DNA from: Siphonodentalium dalli
Lineage: Eukaryota; Mollusca; Scaphopoda; Gadilida; Siphonodentaliidae
Reading direction: 5' to 3'
Length of the DNA stretch: 64,000 nt
Assembly (NCBI GenBank): GCA_032622095.1
Contig: CP136067.1
Coordinates: 126,001 to 190,000 of the forward strand
Shown here: positions 23,890 to 38,100 of the stretch, piece by piece
Layout of the letters: each line of letters starts with the position of its first letter
Numbering within the stretch: position 1 is the stretch's first letter
The notes under the pieces: model-generated
Databases searched by the model: none
What the model saw: only the letters and a program-made list of their open reading frames with translations
What the model was told of the DNA's origin: nothing
Program-made: the position numbers and the translations under genes

Positions 23890-26800
23890 TCTATATTGAA
23901 CATATCGAAATATACAATAAATAACTGCGCTTCTGCGAAATAGAAAACATGAATATATTAAAACTAATAATGCATATATACATGTATTATGTAAACATTA
24001 TCAGGAACGGGTCTGGCGGGGAAACTGACCACATGGAAAATTTGACATGGATTAAACCTCAAAATGGGACAATGATGCCACCAACTTGAACTGGTCTTTA
24101 TGGTTAATGTAAATTATTGAAATGTGTAACCACACGCGAACGTAATGACATTCAAAAATTCTGAAATTTCCTCAGCATAAAATTCATAAACAAAGAAAGA
24201 TCTTGGCAACTAATTTTGTTTTAACGATATCTGACCAACAACACACAGCTTCATCAAAAGAGAAATTATTACGTCACCAGTTGTCTATTTATATGAATCA
24301 CGCGCGACTTGCTTTGTGACCACCGTTACTACACTAATATTCATTGTGTTAATGATTACTTAGGGCGCGTACACATGAAGCTGCAAGAAAATATCTGCAA
24401 GAAAATATCAGGTAAAATTGCACTCTAATATTTTCTTGCTGCAAAGATTACGCCCGTGAGAACGCGGCGGTTTAGACGGCGTTGATTGAGCTCAATCAGA
24501 ACAGTATTAGTCATGCTGGTTCAAGTGAATTGCGTCCGGTAAATAACCTATAGTCCATTTTGGCAATTCATAGCTTTTTGAAATTTCCAACTGTTGACAT
24601 GTATTACCGAAGTCGGGTGGGATTAGCAACGTTGCTGATCTCATGCATAAAGACCGTCTGCATAATGAGAAAGTGGTCACGTTATTTGGAAATTTGGAAA
24701 TGTTATAATTTCATAGTGCATGTATATGTCGGGTGACAAATGTTATTATGGTTTTGTGGCAAATCGGATGACCCCACCCTCATTTAGACCCCATATGAAG
24801 TTTTCAGGAGATTGATGCTTGGTGCATGGGGGTGTGGTGTACATTACGTTACCGAACTTACATGGGTGCATGTGGGGACATGAGATCCCCGCCAACTTGG
24901 AAACAATATTAGTTGGAAATTTCACACCAACAATGGTTTGAAATTGTTCTTGTAGTCTGATTTTTCAACCATTAATGTATGTGGGATTCGTGGTTTTAGA
25001 CCAACAATTGCATTTTTCCTACTTTGGTCAAATTATTGGTTTGGAATTTCTTCTAGGCCCCTCCCTCCCCGGTGTCCAGTCAAAATTCAAGGTATGTGAG
25101 GTACCATATGGGAAATTCAAAGACGATGGGAGGTGTGCAAATTAAATTATGTGATCTTAGGTCTTTGGCCCGATTCAAGAGGGGGTGCAGTTGGAAATCC
25201 ATGGACATCCTCCGTCAGCGGAAACCCTCAAAAGATATATATGTCCCCACACATATCCATATAATAGCTCAGCGATTATGTCAAACAATCCAAAAATGGA
25301 ATTACGAAGTCATTGTTGAAACAGGCGATAATATTGATGGATCATAACTCGAGTGCGTGAACGGTTACCCGCGTGTCCCTTATTGAGATTAATTAACGGA
25401 TACCGATGGCCACCAATCAAGGTGAACACATATCACCAACTGGCGATAAAATATCAGCGCGCTGCCTTCGTCGGATATTTTCCGGTATTATTTATTTGAT
25501 TGGTCAAGTAAGTCACATGGGGCATACCTGATATTTTCTTGCTCGCCATGTGTACGCGCCCTTATTGTCACTTTCTCTGCAAGAGTTATTTCATTCTGAA
25601 TCAAATGTCGTTTGTATACTTGGGTTCACAAAATTGACGTCGGCAAGAAATGTTAAAAGTTGAGCAGGCGGAATCGACCTGTGCCATAACCGCGTGTTAT
25701 AATATACATAGTTATTTCAGGTATATATGCCAGTCTTTGAAACACATGTAGGTGTCCATTTACCATATATGAAATAAATTACCCTACAATTTATTCAACA
25801 GCATGAATCAATAAAGAGCGTTTAGTGTCCATATAATTATATAAGATTGATATAAACTATATACATTAGATATTTCGTGTAGGCCTATTTATTAATACTA
25901 TAATACCATGAACAGTTATCCCGACATAATTCCTTTGAAACAATCACCAAAACTAAATTATGGTAGTAGATCCCACAACGTTAATTTAACTCCTGAATTA
26001 ATTGAATACGCGTCCAAGACCATTCATTGCAGTTCGGTTTTTTAACCATGCAATGTGATCGCGTTTAAACTATGGGCATGTTACTTGTAGAATTTACTAT
26101 CAACTATCCCAAACTATTCGCAACCGATGGTGCAGGATCATGTTTTATTGGCTTGTATGAATTCAGTTCTTTCTCACAAAAAGCCGCTTCGACAAATGAG
26201 GCCGAAAGTCATATATATATTCGGTAACATCTATAAGATGCCGACCCAGAGAGCGGTTTGAGCAATTATTTTACTCACAAATATACCCCCCGATCATGTC
26301 ATGTATCGACGTGTTGGCAAAAGAACGATCCACAAGAAAATGATAAAATCAGTTGATCCGTTCATCAACACCTCTTAGGCGCTGACTCGATCGCGATGAC
26401 TGAAGCCGATTTTAAACTTGCGAATATTAAAAATATAGTTTGTGTTTAACCTATTTCTCATCGGATTTTAACCTGCGATGTCTCAATTTCATACCACGAA
26501 ATTAGTCAGTCATGATTCTAAAGAGAAATCCTTCATATATATAACGTTTCGTATATGGACAAATCAATTAGGAATTAAAAAACAGTCGCAATCCACCATG
26601 CGTAACGTGACGTAACACGTTCGATGCCGATGGTCACTCCAGAGTCGGCTGAAGATACTAGTGGAATGAGCTTACGGTTGCTTGGAGACAAGGAATCTGC
26701 AGAAATAGTTGAATTGATTTATCAGCGTTTGTGATTATGTCAGACGAAACACTCTCCTTGGTGCGCTTTGCTTATACATATTGATAGTTTAAACACTTTG

Positions 26801-27021
26801 GTTTTTTTAAAAATGAAAAAATAACCACTATTTTTGTTTAATTTTAATTTTGAATGTTTTAGATTGATCTTTTTGCTCAATTTAACATCAAAATTTAAAT
26901 TAAAAAAATATATATATAATTGTTATATTGTTTTTAGATTGCTCAATTTAACATTTGACCAAACATATATTCATGAAATATCCGGAAACTTCCCCTTTTA
27001 ATATTAGTTATAGTGTTACAG
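23890..27021 (+). repeat. Array unit 3 (3132 bp)
   Basis: Complete unit with the intact element at 24363-25561. It shares private variants with unit 4: gtgcaggatcatg instead of gtgcatgatcatg, gattttaaacttgcg instead of gattttcaacttgcg, and taacgtgacgtaac instead of the palindromic taacgttacgtaac. The T/A tract is T8A4. Confidence 0.95.
24363..25561. mobile_element. Harbinger-like element copy in array unit 3
   Basis: Complete 1199-bp copy with both 15-bp ends and flanking TTA. It arose by amplification of the array unit, not by independent insertion, since the flanks are identical to those of unit 1. Confidence 0.85.
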
Positions 27022-30000
27022 TCTATATTGAACATATCGAAATATACAATAAATAACTGCGCTTCTGCGAAATAGAAAACATGAATATATTAAAACTAAT
27101 AATGCATATATACATGTATTATGTAAACATTATCAGGAACGGGTCTGGCGGGGAAACTGACCACATGGAAAATTTGACATGGATTAAACCTCAAAATGGG
27201 ACAATGATGCAACCAACTTGAACTGGTCTTTATGGTTAATGTAAATTATTGAAATGTGTAACCACACGCGAACGTAATGACATTCAAAAATTCAGAAATT
27301 TCCTCAGCATAAAATTCATAAACAAAGAAAGATCTTGGCAACTAATTTTGTTTTAACGATATCTGACCAACAACACACAGCTTCATCAAAAGAGAAATTA
27401 TTACGTCACCAGTTGTCTATTTATATGAATCACGCGCGACTTGCTTTGTGACCGCCGTTACTACACTAATATTCATTGTGTTAATGATTACTTAGGGCGC
27501 GTACACATGAAGCTGCAAGAAAATATCTGCAAGAAAATATCAGGTAAAATTGCACTCTAATATTTTCTTGCTGCAAAGATTACGCCCGTGAGAACGCGGC
27601 GGTTTAGACGGCGTTGATTGAGCTCAATCAGAACAGTATTAGTCATGCTGGTTCAAGTGAATTGCGTCCGGTAAATAACCTATAGTCCATTTTGGCAATT
27701 CATAGCTTTTTGAAATTTCCAACTGTTGACATGTATTACCGAAGTCGGGTGGGATTAGCAACGTTGCTGATCTCATGCATAAAGACCGTCTGCATAATGA
27801 GAAAGTGGTCACGTTATTTGGAAATTTGGAAATGTTATAATTTCATAGTGCATGTATATGTCGGGTGACAAATGTTATTATGGTTTTGTGGCAAATCGGA
27901 TGACCCCACCCTCATTTAGACCCCATATGAAGTTTTCAGGAGATTGATGCTTGGTGCATGGGGGTGTGGTGTACATTACGTTACCGAACTTACATGGGTG
28001 CATGTGGGGACATGAGATCCCCGCCAACTTGGAAACAATATTAGTTGGAAATTTCACACCAACAATGGTTTGAAATTGTTCTTGTAGTCTGATTTTTCAA
28101 CCATTAATGTATGTGGGATTCGTGGTTTTAGACCAACAATTGCATTTTTCCTACTTTGGTCAAATTATTGGTTTGGAATTTCTTCTAGGCCCCTCCCTCC
28201 CCGGTGTCCAGTCAAAATTCAAGGTATGTGAGGTACCATATGGGAAATTCAAAGACGATGGGAGGTGTGCAAATTAAATTATGTGATCTTAGGTCTTTGG
28301 CCCGATTCAAGAGGGGGTGCAGTTGGAAATCCATGGACATCCTCCGTCAGCGGAAACCCTCAAAAGATATATATGTCCCCACACATATCCATATAATAGC
28401 TCAGCGATTATGTCAAACAATCCAAAAATGGAATTACGAAGTCATTGTTGAAACAGGCGATAATATTGATGGATCATAACTCGAGTGCGTGAACGGTTAC
28501 CCGCGTGTCCCTTATTGAGATTAATTAACGGATACCGATGGCCACCAATCAAGGTGAACACATATCACCAACTGGCGATAAAATATCAGCGCGCTGCCTT
28601 CGTCGGATATTTTCCGGTATTATTTATTTGATTGGTCAAGTAAGTCACATGGGGCATACCTGATATTTTCTTGCTCGCCATGTGTACGCGCCCTTATTGT
28701 CACTTTCTCTGCAAGAGTTATTTCATTCTGAATCAAATGTCGTTTGTATACTTGGGTTCACAAAATTGACGTCGGCAAGAAATGTTAAAAGTTGAGCAGG
28801 CGGAATCGACCTGTGCCATAACCGCGTGTTATAATATACATAGTTATTTCAGGTATATATGCCAGTCTTTGAAACACATGTAGGTGTCCATTTACCATAT
28901 ATGAAATAAATTACCCTACAATTTATTCAACAGCATGAATCAATAAAGAGCGTTTAGTGTCCATATAATTATATAAGATTGATATAAACTATATACATTA
29001 GATATTTCGTGTAGGCCTATTTATTAATACTATAATACCATGAACAGTTATCCCGACATAATTCCTTTGAAACAATCACCAAAACTAAATTATGGTAGTA
29101 GATCCCACAACGTTAATTTAACTCCTGAATTAATTGAATACGCGTCCAAGACCATTCATTGCAGTTCGGTTTTTTAACCATGCAATGTGATCGCGTTTAA
29201 ACTATGGGCATGTTACTTGTAGAATTTACTATCAACTATCCCAAACTATTCGCAACCGATGGTGCAGGATCATGTTTTATTGGCTTGTATGAATTCAGTT
29301 CTTTCTCACAAAAAGCCGCTTCGACAAATGAGGCCGAAAGTCATATATATATTCGGTAACATCTATAAGATGCCGACCCAGAGAGCGGTTTGAGCAATTA
29401 TTTTACTCACAAATATACCCCCCGATCATGTCATGTATCGACGTGTTGGCAAAAGAACGATCCACAAGAAAATGATAAAATCAGTTGATCCGTTCATCAA
29501 CACCTCTTAGGCGCTGACTCGATCGCGATGACTGAAGCCGATTTTAAACTTGCGAATATTAAAAATATAGTTTGTGTTTAACCTATTTCTCATCGGATTT
29601 TAACCTGCGATGTCTCAATTTCATACCACGAAATTAGTCAGTCATGATTCTAAAGAGAAATCCTTCATATATATAACGTTTCGTATATGGACAAATCAAT
29701 TAGGAATTAAAAAACAGTCGCAATCCACCATGCGTAACGTGACGTAACACGTTCGATGCCGATGGTCACTCCAGAGTCGGCTGAAGATACTAGTGGAATG
29801 AGCTTACGGTTGCTAGGAGACAAGGAATCTGCAGAAATAGTTGAATTGATTTATCAGCGTTTGTGATTATGTCAGACGAAACACTCTCCTTGGTGCGCTT
29901 TGCTTATACATATTGATAGTTTAAACACTTTGGTTTTTTTAAAAATGAAAAAATAACCACTATTTTTGTTTAATTTTAATTTTGAATGTTTTAGATTGAT

Positions 30001-30153
30001 CTTTTTGCTCAATTTAACATCAAAATTTAAATTAAAAAAATATATATATAATTGTTATATTGTTTTTAGATTGCTCAATTTAACATTTGACCAAACATAT
30101 ATTCATGAAATATCCGGAAACTTCCCCTTTTAATATTAGTTATAGTGTTACAG
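27022..30153 (+). repeat. Array unit 4 (3132 bp)
   Basis: Near-identical to unit 3 and sharing its three private variants, so units 3 and 4 look like the youngest duplication. The T/A tract is T7A5. The intact element is at 27495-28693. Confidence 0.95.
27495..28693. mobile_element. Harbinger-like element copy in array unit 4
   Basis: Complete 1199-bp copy with both terminal inverted repeats and TTA flanks, carried along by array amplification. Confidence 0.85.
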
Positions 30154-33100
30154 TCTATATTGAACATATCGAAATATACAATAAATAACTGCGCTTCTGC
30201 GAAATAGAAAACATGAATATATTAAAACTAATAATGCATATATACATGTATTATGTAAACATTATCAGGAACGGGTCTGGCGGGGAAACTGACCACATGG
30301 AAAATTTGACATGGATTAAACCTCAAAATGGGACAATGATGCAACCAACTTGAACTGGTCTTTATGGTTAATGTAAATTATTGAAATGTGTAACCACACG
30401 CGAACGTAATGACATTCAAAAATTCAGAAATTTCCTCAGCATAAAATTCATAAACAAAGAAAGATCTTGGCAACTAATTTTGTTTTAACGATATCTGACC
30501 AACAACACACAGCTTCATCAAAAGAGAAATTATTACGTCACCAGTTGTCTATTTATATGAATCACGCGCGACTTGCTTTGTGACCGCCGTTACTACACTA
30601 ATATTCATTGTGTTAATGATTACTTAGGGCGCGTACACATGAAGCTGCAAGAAAATATCTGCAAGAAAATATCAGGTAAAATTGCACTCTAATATTTTCT
30701 TGCTGCAAAGATTACGCCCGTGAGAACGCGGCGGTTTAGACGGCGTTGATTGAGCTCAATCAGAACAGTATTAGTCATGCTGGTTCAAGTGAATTGCGTC
30801 CGGTAAATAACCTATAGTCCATTTTGGCAATTCATAGCTTTTTGAAATTTCCAACTGTTGACATGTATTACCGAAGTCGGGTGGGATTAGCAACGTTGCT
30901 GATCTCATGCATAAAGACCGTCTGCATAATGAGAAAGTGGTCACGTTATTTGGAAATTTGGAAATGTTATAATTTCATAGTGCATGTATATGTCGGGTGA
31001 CAAATGTTATTATGGTTTTGTGGCAAATCGGATGACCCCACCCTCATTTAGACCCCATATGAAGTTTTCAGGAGATTGATGCTTGGTGCATGGGGGTGTG
31101 GTGTACATTACGTTACCGAACTTACATGGGTGCATGTGGGGACATGAGATCCCCGCCAACTTGGAAACAATATTAGTTGGAAATTTCACACCAACAATGG
31201 TTTGAAATTGTTCTTGTAGTCTGATTTTTCAACCATTAATGTATGTGGGATTCGTGGTTTTAGACCAACAATTGCATTTTTCCTACTTTGGTCAAATTAT
31301 TGGTTTGGAATTTCTTCTAGGCCCCTCCCTCCCCGGTGTCCAGTCAAAATTCAAGGTATGTGAGGTACCATATGGGAAATTCAAAGACGATGGGAGGTGT
31401 GCAAATTAAATTATGTGATCCTAGGTCTTTGGCCCGATTCAAGAGGGGGTGCAGTTGGAAATCCATGGACATCCTCCGTCAGCGGAAACCCTCAAAAGAT
31501 ATATATGTCCCCACACATATCCATATAATAGCTCAGCGATTATGTCAAACAATCCAAAAATGGAATTACGAAGTCATTGTTGAAACAGGCGATAATATTG
31601 ATGGATCATAACTCGAGTGCGTGAACGGTTACCCGCGTGTCCCTTATTGAGATTAATTAACGGATACCGATGGCCACCAATCAAGGTGAACACATATCAC
31701 CAACTGGCGATAAAATATCAGCGCGCTGCCTTCGTCGGATATTTTCCGGTATTATTTATTTGATTGGTCAAGTAAGTCACATGGGGCATACCTGATATTT
31801 TCTTGCTCGCCATGTGTACGCGCCCTTATTGTCACTTTCTCTGCAAGAGTTATTTCATTCTGAATCAAATGTCGTTTGTATACTTGGGTTCACAAAATTG
31901 ACGTCGGCAAGAAATGTTAAAAGTTGAGCAGGCGGAATCGACCTGTGCCATAACCGCGTGTTATAATATACATAGTTATTTCAGGTATATATGCCAGTCT
32001 TTGAAACACATGTAGGTGTCCATTTACCATATATGAAATAAATTACCCTACAATTTATTCAACAGCATGAATCAATAAAGAGCGTTTAGTGTCCATATAA
32101 TTATATAAGATTGATATAAACTATATACATTAGATATTTCGTGTAGGCCTATTTATTAATACTATAATACCATGAACAGTTATCCCGACATAATTCCTTT
32201 GAAACAATCACCAAAACTAAATTATGGTAGTAGATCCCACAACGTTAATTTAACTCCTGAATTAATTGAATACGCGTCCAAGACCATTCATTGCAGTTCG
32301 GTTTTTTAACCATGCAATGTGATCGCGTTTAAACTATGGGCATGTTACTTGTAGAATTTACTATCAACTATCCCAAACTATTCGCAACCGATGGTGCATG
32401 ATCATGTTTTATTGGCTTGTATGAATTCAGTTCTTTCTCACAAAAAGCCGCTTCGACAAATGAGGCCGAAAGTCATATATATATTCGGTAACATCTATAA
32501 GATGCCGACCCAGAGAGCGGTTTGAGCAATTATTTTACTCACAAATATACCCCCCGATCATGTCATGTATCGACGTGTTGGCAAAAGAACGATCCACAAG
32601 AAAATGATAAAATCCGTTGATCCGTTCATCAACACCTCTTAGGCGCTGACTCGATCGTGATGACTGAAGCCGATTTTCAACTTGCGAATATTTAAAATAT
32701 AGTTTGTGTTTAACCTATTTCTCATCGGATTTTAACCTGCGATGTCTCAATTTCATACCACGAAATTAGTCAGTCATGATTCCAAAGAGAAATCCTTCAT
32801 ATATATAACGTTTCGTATATGGACAAATCAATTAGGAATTACAAAACAGTCGCAATCCACCATGCGTAACGTTACGTAACACGTTCGATGCCGATGGTCA
32901 CTCCAGAGTCGGCTGAAGACACTAGTGGAATGAGCTTACGGTTGCTAGGAGACAAGGAATCTGCAGAAATAGTTGAATTGATTTATCAGCGTTTGTGATT
33001 ATGTCAGACGAAACACTCTCCTTGGTGCGCTTTGCTTATACATATTGATAGTTTAAACACTTTGGTTTTTTTTTAAATGAAAAAATAACCACTATTTTTG

Positions 33101-33290
33101 TTTAATTTTAATTTTGAATGTTTTATATTGATCTTTTTGCTCAATTTAACATCAAAATTTAAATTAAAAAAATATATATATAATTGTTATATTGTTTTTA
33201 GATTGCTCCATTTAACATTCGACCAAACATATATTCATGAAATATCCGGAAACTTCCTCTTTTAATATTAGTTATAGTGTTACAGTCTAT
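30154..33290 (+). repeat. Array unit 5 (3132 bp), ends at an insertion
   Basis: Complete unit with the intact element at 30627-31825. It lacks two of the three unit 3/4 variants (gtgcatgatcatg and taacgttacgtaac are restored). Its next-unit boundary, gttacagtctat, is interrupted by the 8.2-kb element at 33291. The array continues at 41514. Confidence 0.95.
30627..31825. mobile_element. Harbinger-like element copy in array unit 5
   Basis: Complete 1199-bp copy with both 15-bp ends. One T-to-C change converts a Leu to a Pro codon in the internal 91-codon frame, so that frame is not strictly preserved. Confidence 0.85.
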
Positions 33291-34195
33291 TAGTCGGTCT
33301 CACAACTGGGCTCTTTAGGGAATATCCAACCACTTTCTGTTTGATACTGATTCTAGAGTACTTTTCGATGAGGAATTCAGTGGTGCCGACCGATTTTTGA
33401 TAAAAAGGGGCCCAAATTCCATTTTTAAGGGCCTGAACCCCAATTTTGGGGTTCAGCACTTTTTTCTCAAAGTTGTGCCCCCAATAAGAATTTTATTGAC
33501 CTATATGCATCAGTGCCAAATACAGGTATCATTTCCGATATTTTCTGTACCAATATTGGACGGGATTGACCTTCAAGGAGCACTTGACCCTGAAAATCCA
33601 AAATGGCCGACTTCAAATTTTCAAAAATTTAGCAAAGTCAAGAATAATTGAAATTGTGCTACCTATAGAATTATTTTAATCTTTAAAGGATCAGCACCGT
33701 TTTGCTTCCACTCATGAGTGCTTAACAAGGTTTTTGGATGGAATATATTGGTCAAAGAATGAAAAACAGACATTTTCCCAATAACAAAGATTTTTGGGAA
33801 ATCGTCAATTATAGGGTATTTGATCAGTAACCTAAAACCCCTGCAATAAGGTTTCCTAGCGATATAATTTGAATGAATACATTTATTTATGAGTAGTTCA
33901 TCCTTTGTTATCTAGATTTCATGGCCTTTGATGTGAGATGGCTGCCAAAATGGCTATAAATGGGATGACATACATGTATATCACATTATCATTATAAATC
34001 ATTATAAAAGTGTTATTTTCTTTAAATTTATGGGAGAACAGGATGTTTTTATGGTATTCTAATGTTCAATTAAATTATACTCAGCCCACAAGTAGGATTA
34101 GTAAATGTTCAGTTAATACAATTTAATCAATCTGTATGATTCGGTAGTTGAGCAGGTTGTGTCTTTATCAGTTCCATAGCAATTTTGATTGGCCG
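33291..34195 (+). repeat. Left arm of the 8.2-kb element
   Basis: Imperfect inverted copy of 40378-41513. Pairing is strongest over the outer 400 bp and continues with indels to the 'aattttgattggcc' block. The 84-codon frame at 33397-33651 lies wholly in the arm and has no support as a gene. Confidence 0.8.
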
Positions 34196-35110
34196 CATGT
34201 CATCACTGCCATTTTGAATAAAGGTTCTACAATTTCCCTAACACGTACATTATTGTAGAACAAATAATGGCTTGCCCGGCATAATCATCTACACTTATAT
34301 CCTGATTTAGTGTTTTTTTTATGAATTTGAACATATGTACATGTACACGTATATGTATTTTTGGCCTAAATTGTTTCTGGTTCAAATTTGGGAGTTTGTA
34401 ACAAAAACAAGTCATAAGAAAGAAAGCAATTGCAGTAATATTGAAAGATAGTGTCCTGTTCAAAACTACAAATGCATCGTTCCCTGTGTTCAACCATTAA
34501 AGTGAGTTCATGTGAGCTAGGGTTATGGAATCTTATTTTGGCAAGCTTGATTCTAAAGTGTCTAGCTATATGGGCTTGAAATTCAGAATGCAATGCCATA
34601 TTGGCAGATGTTTTTGTTGATCAGTGAATGTTGTACATGTAATTCAATATAGATCTCCATTATACTAGCACAATTTTATTTTTCATTTGATCACTTTAAA
34701 TTGACTCAGTGTCAGTTGTTTTAGTTATGTGATGTACAAGCAGTAACTGTATTCTTGCAAAATTTATGGTCTGCACTCTGCAGTCTTTCAAATAACATGC
34801 TATGGCCATGCCTACATATACATGTACACTGATTCTAACACTGTGATTGTCAGGTTATATTCTATGTTTGAGGAAAGTCACTATGTATTTTTCATTTGTG
34901 TTGCATTGTCAACATTAATAGGTCCCAGGAGTCCAGATGTTACTAGTGCAGATCCCATCTAATTTGCATGAGACTGGTGTACTGCATGTCCATACTCCTA
35001 AATAAACATGACACTTATCACACCAAGAGTGTATGATGTCAATTTTCAACTAACATACCAAATTTGGTTCAGCTCACTCATTCAATCTAAAGTTATCATC
35101 CGGAAACCAA
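34196..35110. other. Interior of the 8.2-kb element, no gene recognised
   Basis: AT-rich DNA between the left arm and the LINE 3' end. Short minus-strand frames (34227-34599) show no motif. Confidence 0.5.
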
Positions 35111-38100
35111 AGGATAGGATAGGATATTTTATTTGCAATACACATATCTATTACATAATAGTGGCGAAAATTATGGAAAATTATGTCGTATATTGTGGGG
35201 GATGGCATAGTCTGGCAAGACTGTCTTCCTGCCATCCCCAGTATGGTGAATATAGAAACTAATAACAATAGTAAGATGGCTTCGGGTGAGCCGTGCACAT
35301 ATTGTGTATATGTAATTTATAAGTTTAGGGCTTAGTTAAAGAGTGTGTGAAATTGGATACTACCCGAGGGCTGTTCAATATCATGTGTATGGTTCAAATT
35401 CAGATGAGGTGGTAGTATTTTTGGCGGATGAGGATACAGGGACTACTGATTCGTTTGGTTGGTGTTGACATTGAAACCGTCATGTGACACTTCGGGATAC
35501 GATCTGGGGGCAGTCTGGGCATCCTCGATTTTTGCATTTGATATTGTTAGAATATGCGCTTATTATTTTTTCTGTGATGTGTTTTTTGAATACGTGCCTA
35601 CTTTGAGTTTTAGTCATGGTGTTATCTAAATTGTTCCATGAAGTTGGGAATGCATGAAACGGTAGCTGTCCGGAAAATGTGGTTCTTGGGGTTTTGAGGA
35701 ATAGTGGGCGCTGTTGTCTAGTATCGGGTCCGGCAATACGTTTAGTGAACATTTGCGAGAAAGATTCAGGTAAGCGGTTGTAATACCAATCATGCATAAA
35801 TAGAGTAGTATGGACTTTGTGAAGGTCGTATACCTTTAAGATTTTCTCTTTTTTAAATAAAGGTTCGGTATGGCTCCTGTACTTTTTATTGCACACAATT
35901 CGTATCGCTCTTTTTTGTAATAAAAAGACTCGTTTTACCTCGGGAACATGACCCCATAGTTGGATTCCGTATACCAAGTGACTTTGGATTAAGGCATAAT
36001 ATAACGTTTTAAGGGCACTGCCTGGGAAAAAGTGTTTGACTTTATTTATATGAAATATGGCGTGCGCTAATTTGGAGCAGACTGATGATATATGTTTTTT
36101 AAATGATAGATTTTCATCTATGTGAATGCCTAAAAATTTAGTTGAGGTTTCGTGCTCACGATTTCCAATGCGTTTCAATTCTGTGTTATTTAAGAGAATT
36201 TTCATAGTGTTCCATTTGGTGTCGTTATTTTCCGGGTGCATGAGCATGTAATTGCTCTTTTCTGTATTTATAGAAAGCTTGTTGCAGCAACACCAAGTGT
36301 AGATATTACGTAGTTCATTGTTCACATAACTTTCAATTTGGGTGCCGTTATCCCCGCTAGTCATTAAGGTGGTATCATCCGCATAAGACAATATATTCAT
36401 GGTTGTCGCATTTGGCATATCGTTAGCGTAGATTAAAAAAATTATGGGGCCGAGTATGGAGCCTTGAGGGACTCCGCACGTTATGTCCATTAGTTTGGAT
36501 TTATTTCCCTGAAGTTCAACATATTGTTGCCTGTTGTCTAGATAGCTTTGGAACCAAGACAGGGCAGTACCCCTTATCCCGTAATGATCTAATTTTGAAA
36601 TTAATATATCATGATTTATAGTGTCAAATGCTTTAGAGAGGTCTAGGAATAGTGCTATTGTTGAATCCCTGGTTGTTTTATCATTGTTATTGGCTATTTG
36701 GTCGAGAAGATGTATGATTGGATGGAAAGTAGAGTGGTTAGGACGGAAGCCGTATTGGTGCTTGTACAATATATCGTGCTCGGTTAAAAAATCTACTAGG
36801 CGTTTTTGCATTATTCGTTCTAATAACTTGGAAAAAGTAGGTAGAATGCTGATTGGTCTATAGTCGGAAATTTCGTGTGCATTGTTATTTTTCGGGATTG
36901 GAACAACCTTTGCTATTTTCATTTTCTCTGGGACAATTCCTTGTTCAAATGAAAGGTTAAATATATGTTTCAATGCTGGAGCTATGGTTTCAATTGTTTC
37001 CTTCATGAGTTTAGTGGTTATCCCTTTAAAGTCCATACTAGATTTAGCTTTCATTGATAGGCAGGTTAGAATAATTTCTTGGATTGTGGTTGGGGTAACA
37101 TCAAAGATGTCAAGGTCTTCTATTCTATTCCGGAGATAATCAGAAAAATCTGCGTTGTGTTCATTCACTACAAGTTGACTGGTTTTACGCCCGATACTCG
37201 AGAAGTACTCATTAAATTTGTCAGCAATAAGGCTGGGACAGGTAATTACAGTCTCGTTATCGAAAAGGACCTTAGTATTATTAACAGTGCCCCCTCCCAT
37301 CTTCAGTGCACCCTTCAGTATAGTCCAGGTTTTCTTCAGATCGTTCTTGTTTTCATCAAGAATTCGTGAGTAATATAATTGTTTGCTCTTTCTGAGAAGT
37401 TTATTATATAATTGGCGATAATTTAAGTATGTATGTGTGGCTCGATCGGATGCTGATTTGAGTTTCTTGGTATATAATTCTTGCTTTACGATACTTGATT
37501 TAATCAAACCTCCTGTCATCCAGGGCTGGCGTTTTATAAATTTCTTGGGTATTTTGCTATTCTTGGGCGGAAATGCCAATTCGTATGCAGTCTCATAGAT
37601 TTCAAGAAAATTATCATATGCACGATCAATTGAATTACATTCTAATACAGATTCAAATTTGCATGTTTGTAGAACAGATTTGAAGTTACTGATATTTTTA
37701 GCGCTAAAAGATCTTTGGGTGGTATTTGGGCCTGTGTCGAGGGTGTGAGATGCGTGTATTTGTTTATGCGTTTCGCTATAGAATATGCCGAAATGATCGG
37801 ATACGTCACATGTAATTATGCCTGCGCTATGTCCATTGCGAATATTGTTTGTGTAAATGTTGTCGATTAGAGTAGCTGAGTGGTCTGTCATTCGAGTTGG
37901 CTTGGTAATCATGGGCACGAATCCTCTGGTGAATATATTGTTAATAAACTCATTTGTTTTGGAATGCGTGTTAAAATTAAGTAGGTCTATATTGAAGTCC
38001 CCTGCTATGTATGACGTGTGATCTTTAATTTTTTCTAAAATACCATCGAATTTCGCCATGAATTTATCTATATCAGCTTTTGGTGCTGTATTAGGCCTGT

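Noticed and set aside
15738-33290. CRISPR-like array or bacterial contamination
   Set aside because: The repeats are kilobase-sized tandem units without short spacers, and the surrounding sequence is animal-type, with LINE, hAT and Helitron elements.
36621-37369. Plus-strand frames opposite the LINE
   Set aside because: They are antisense shadows of the reverse transcriptase ORF.
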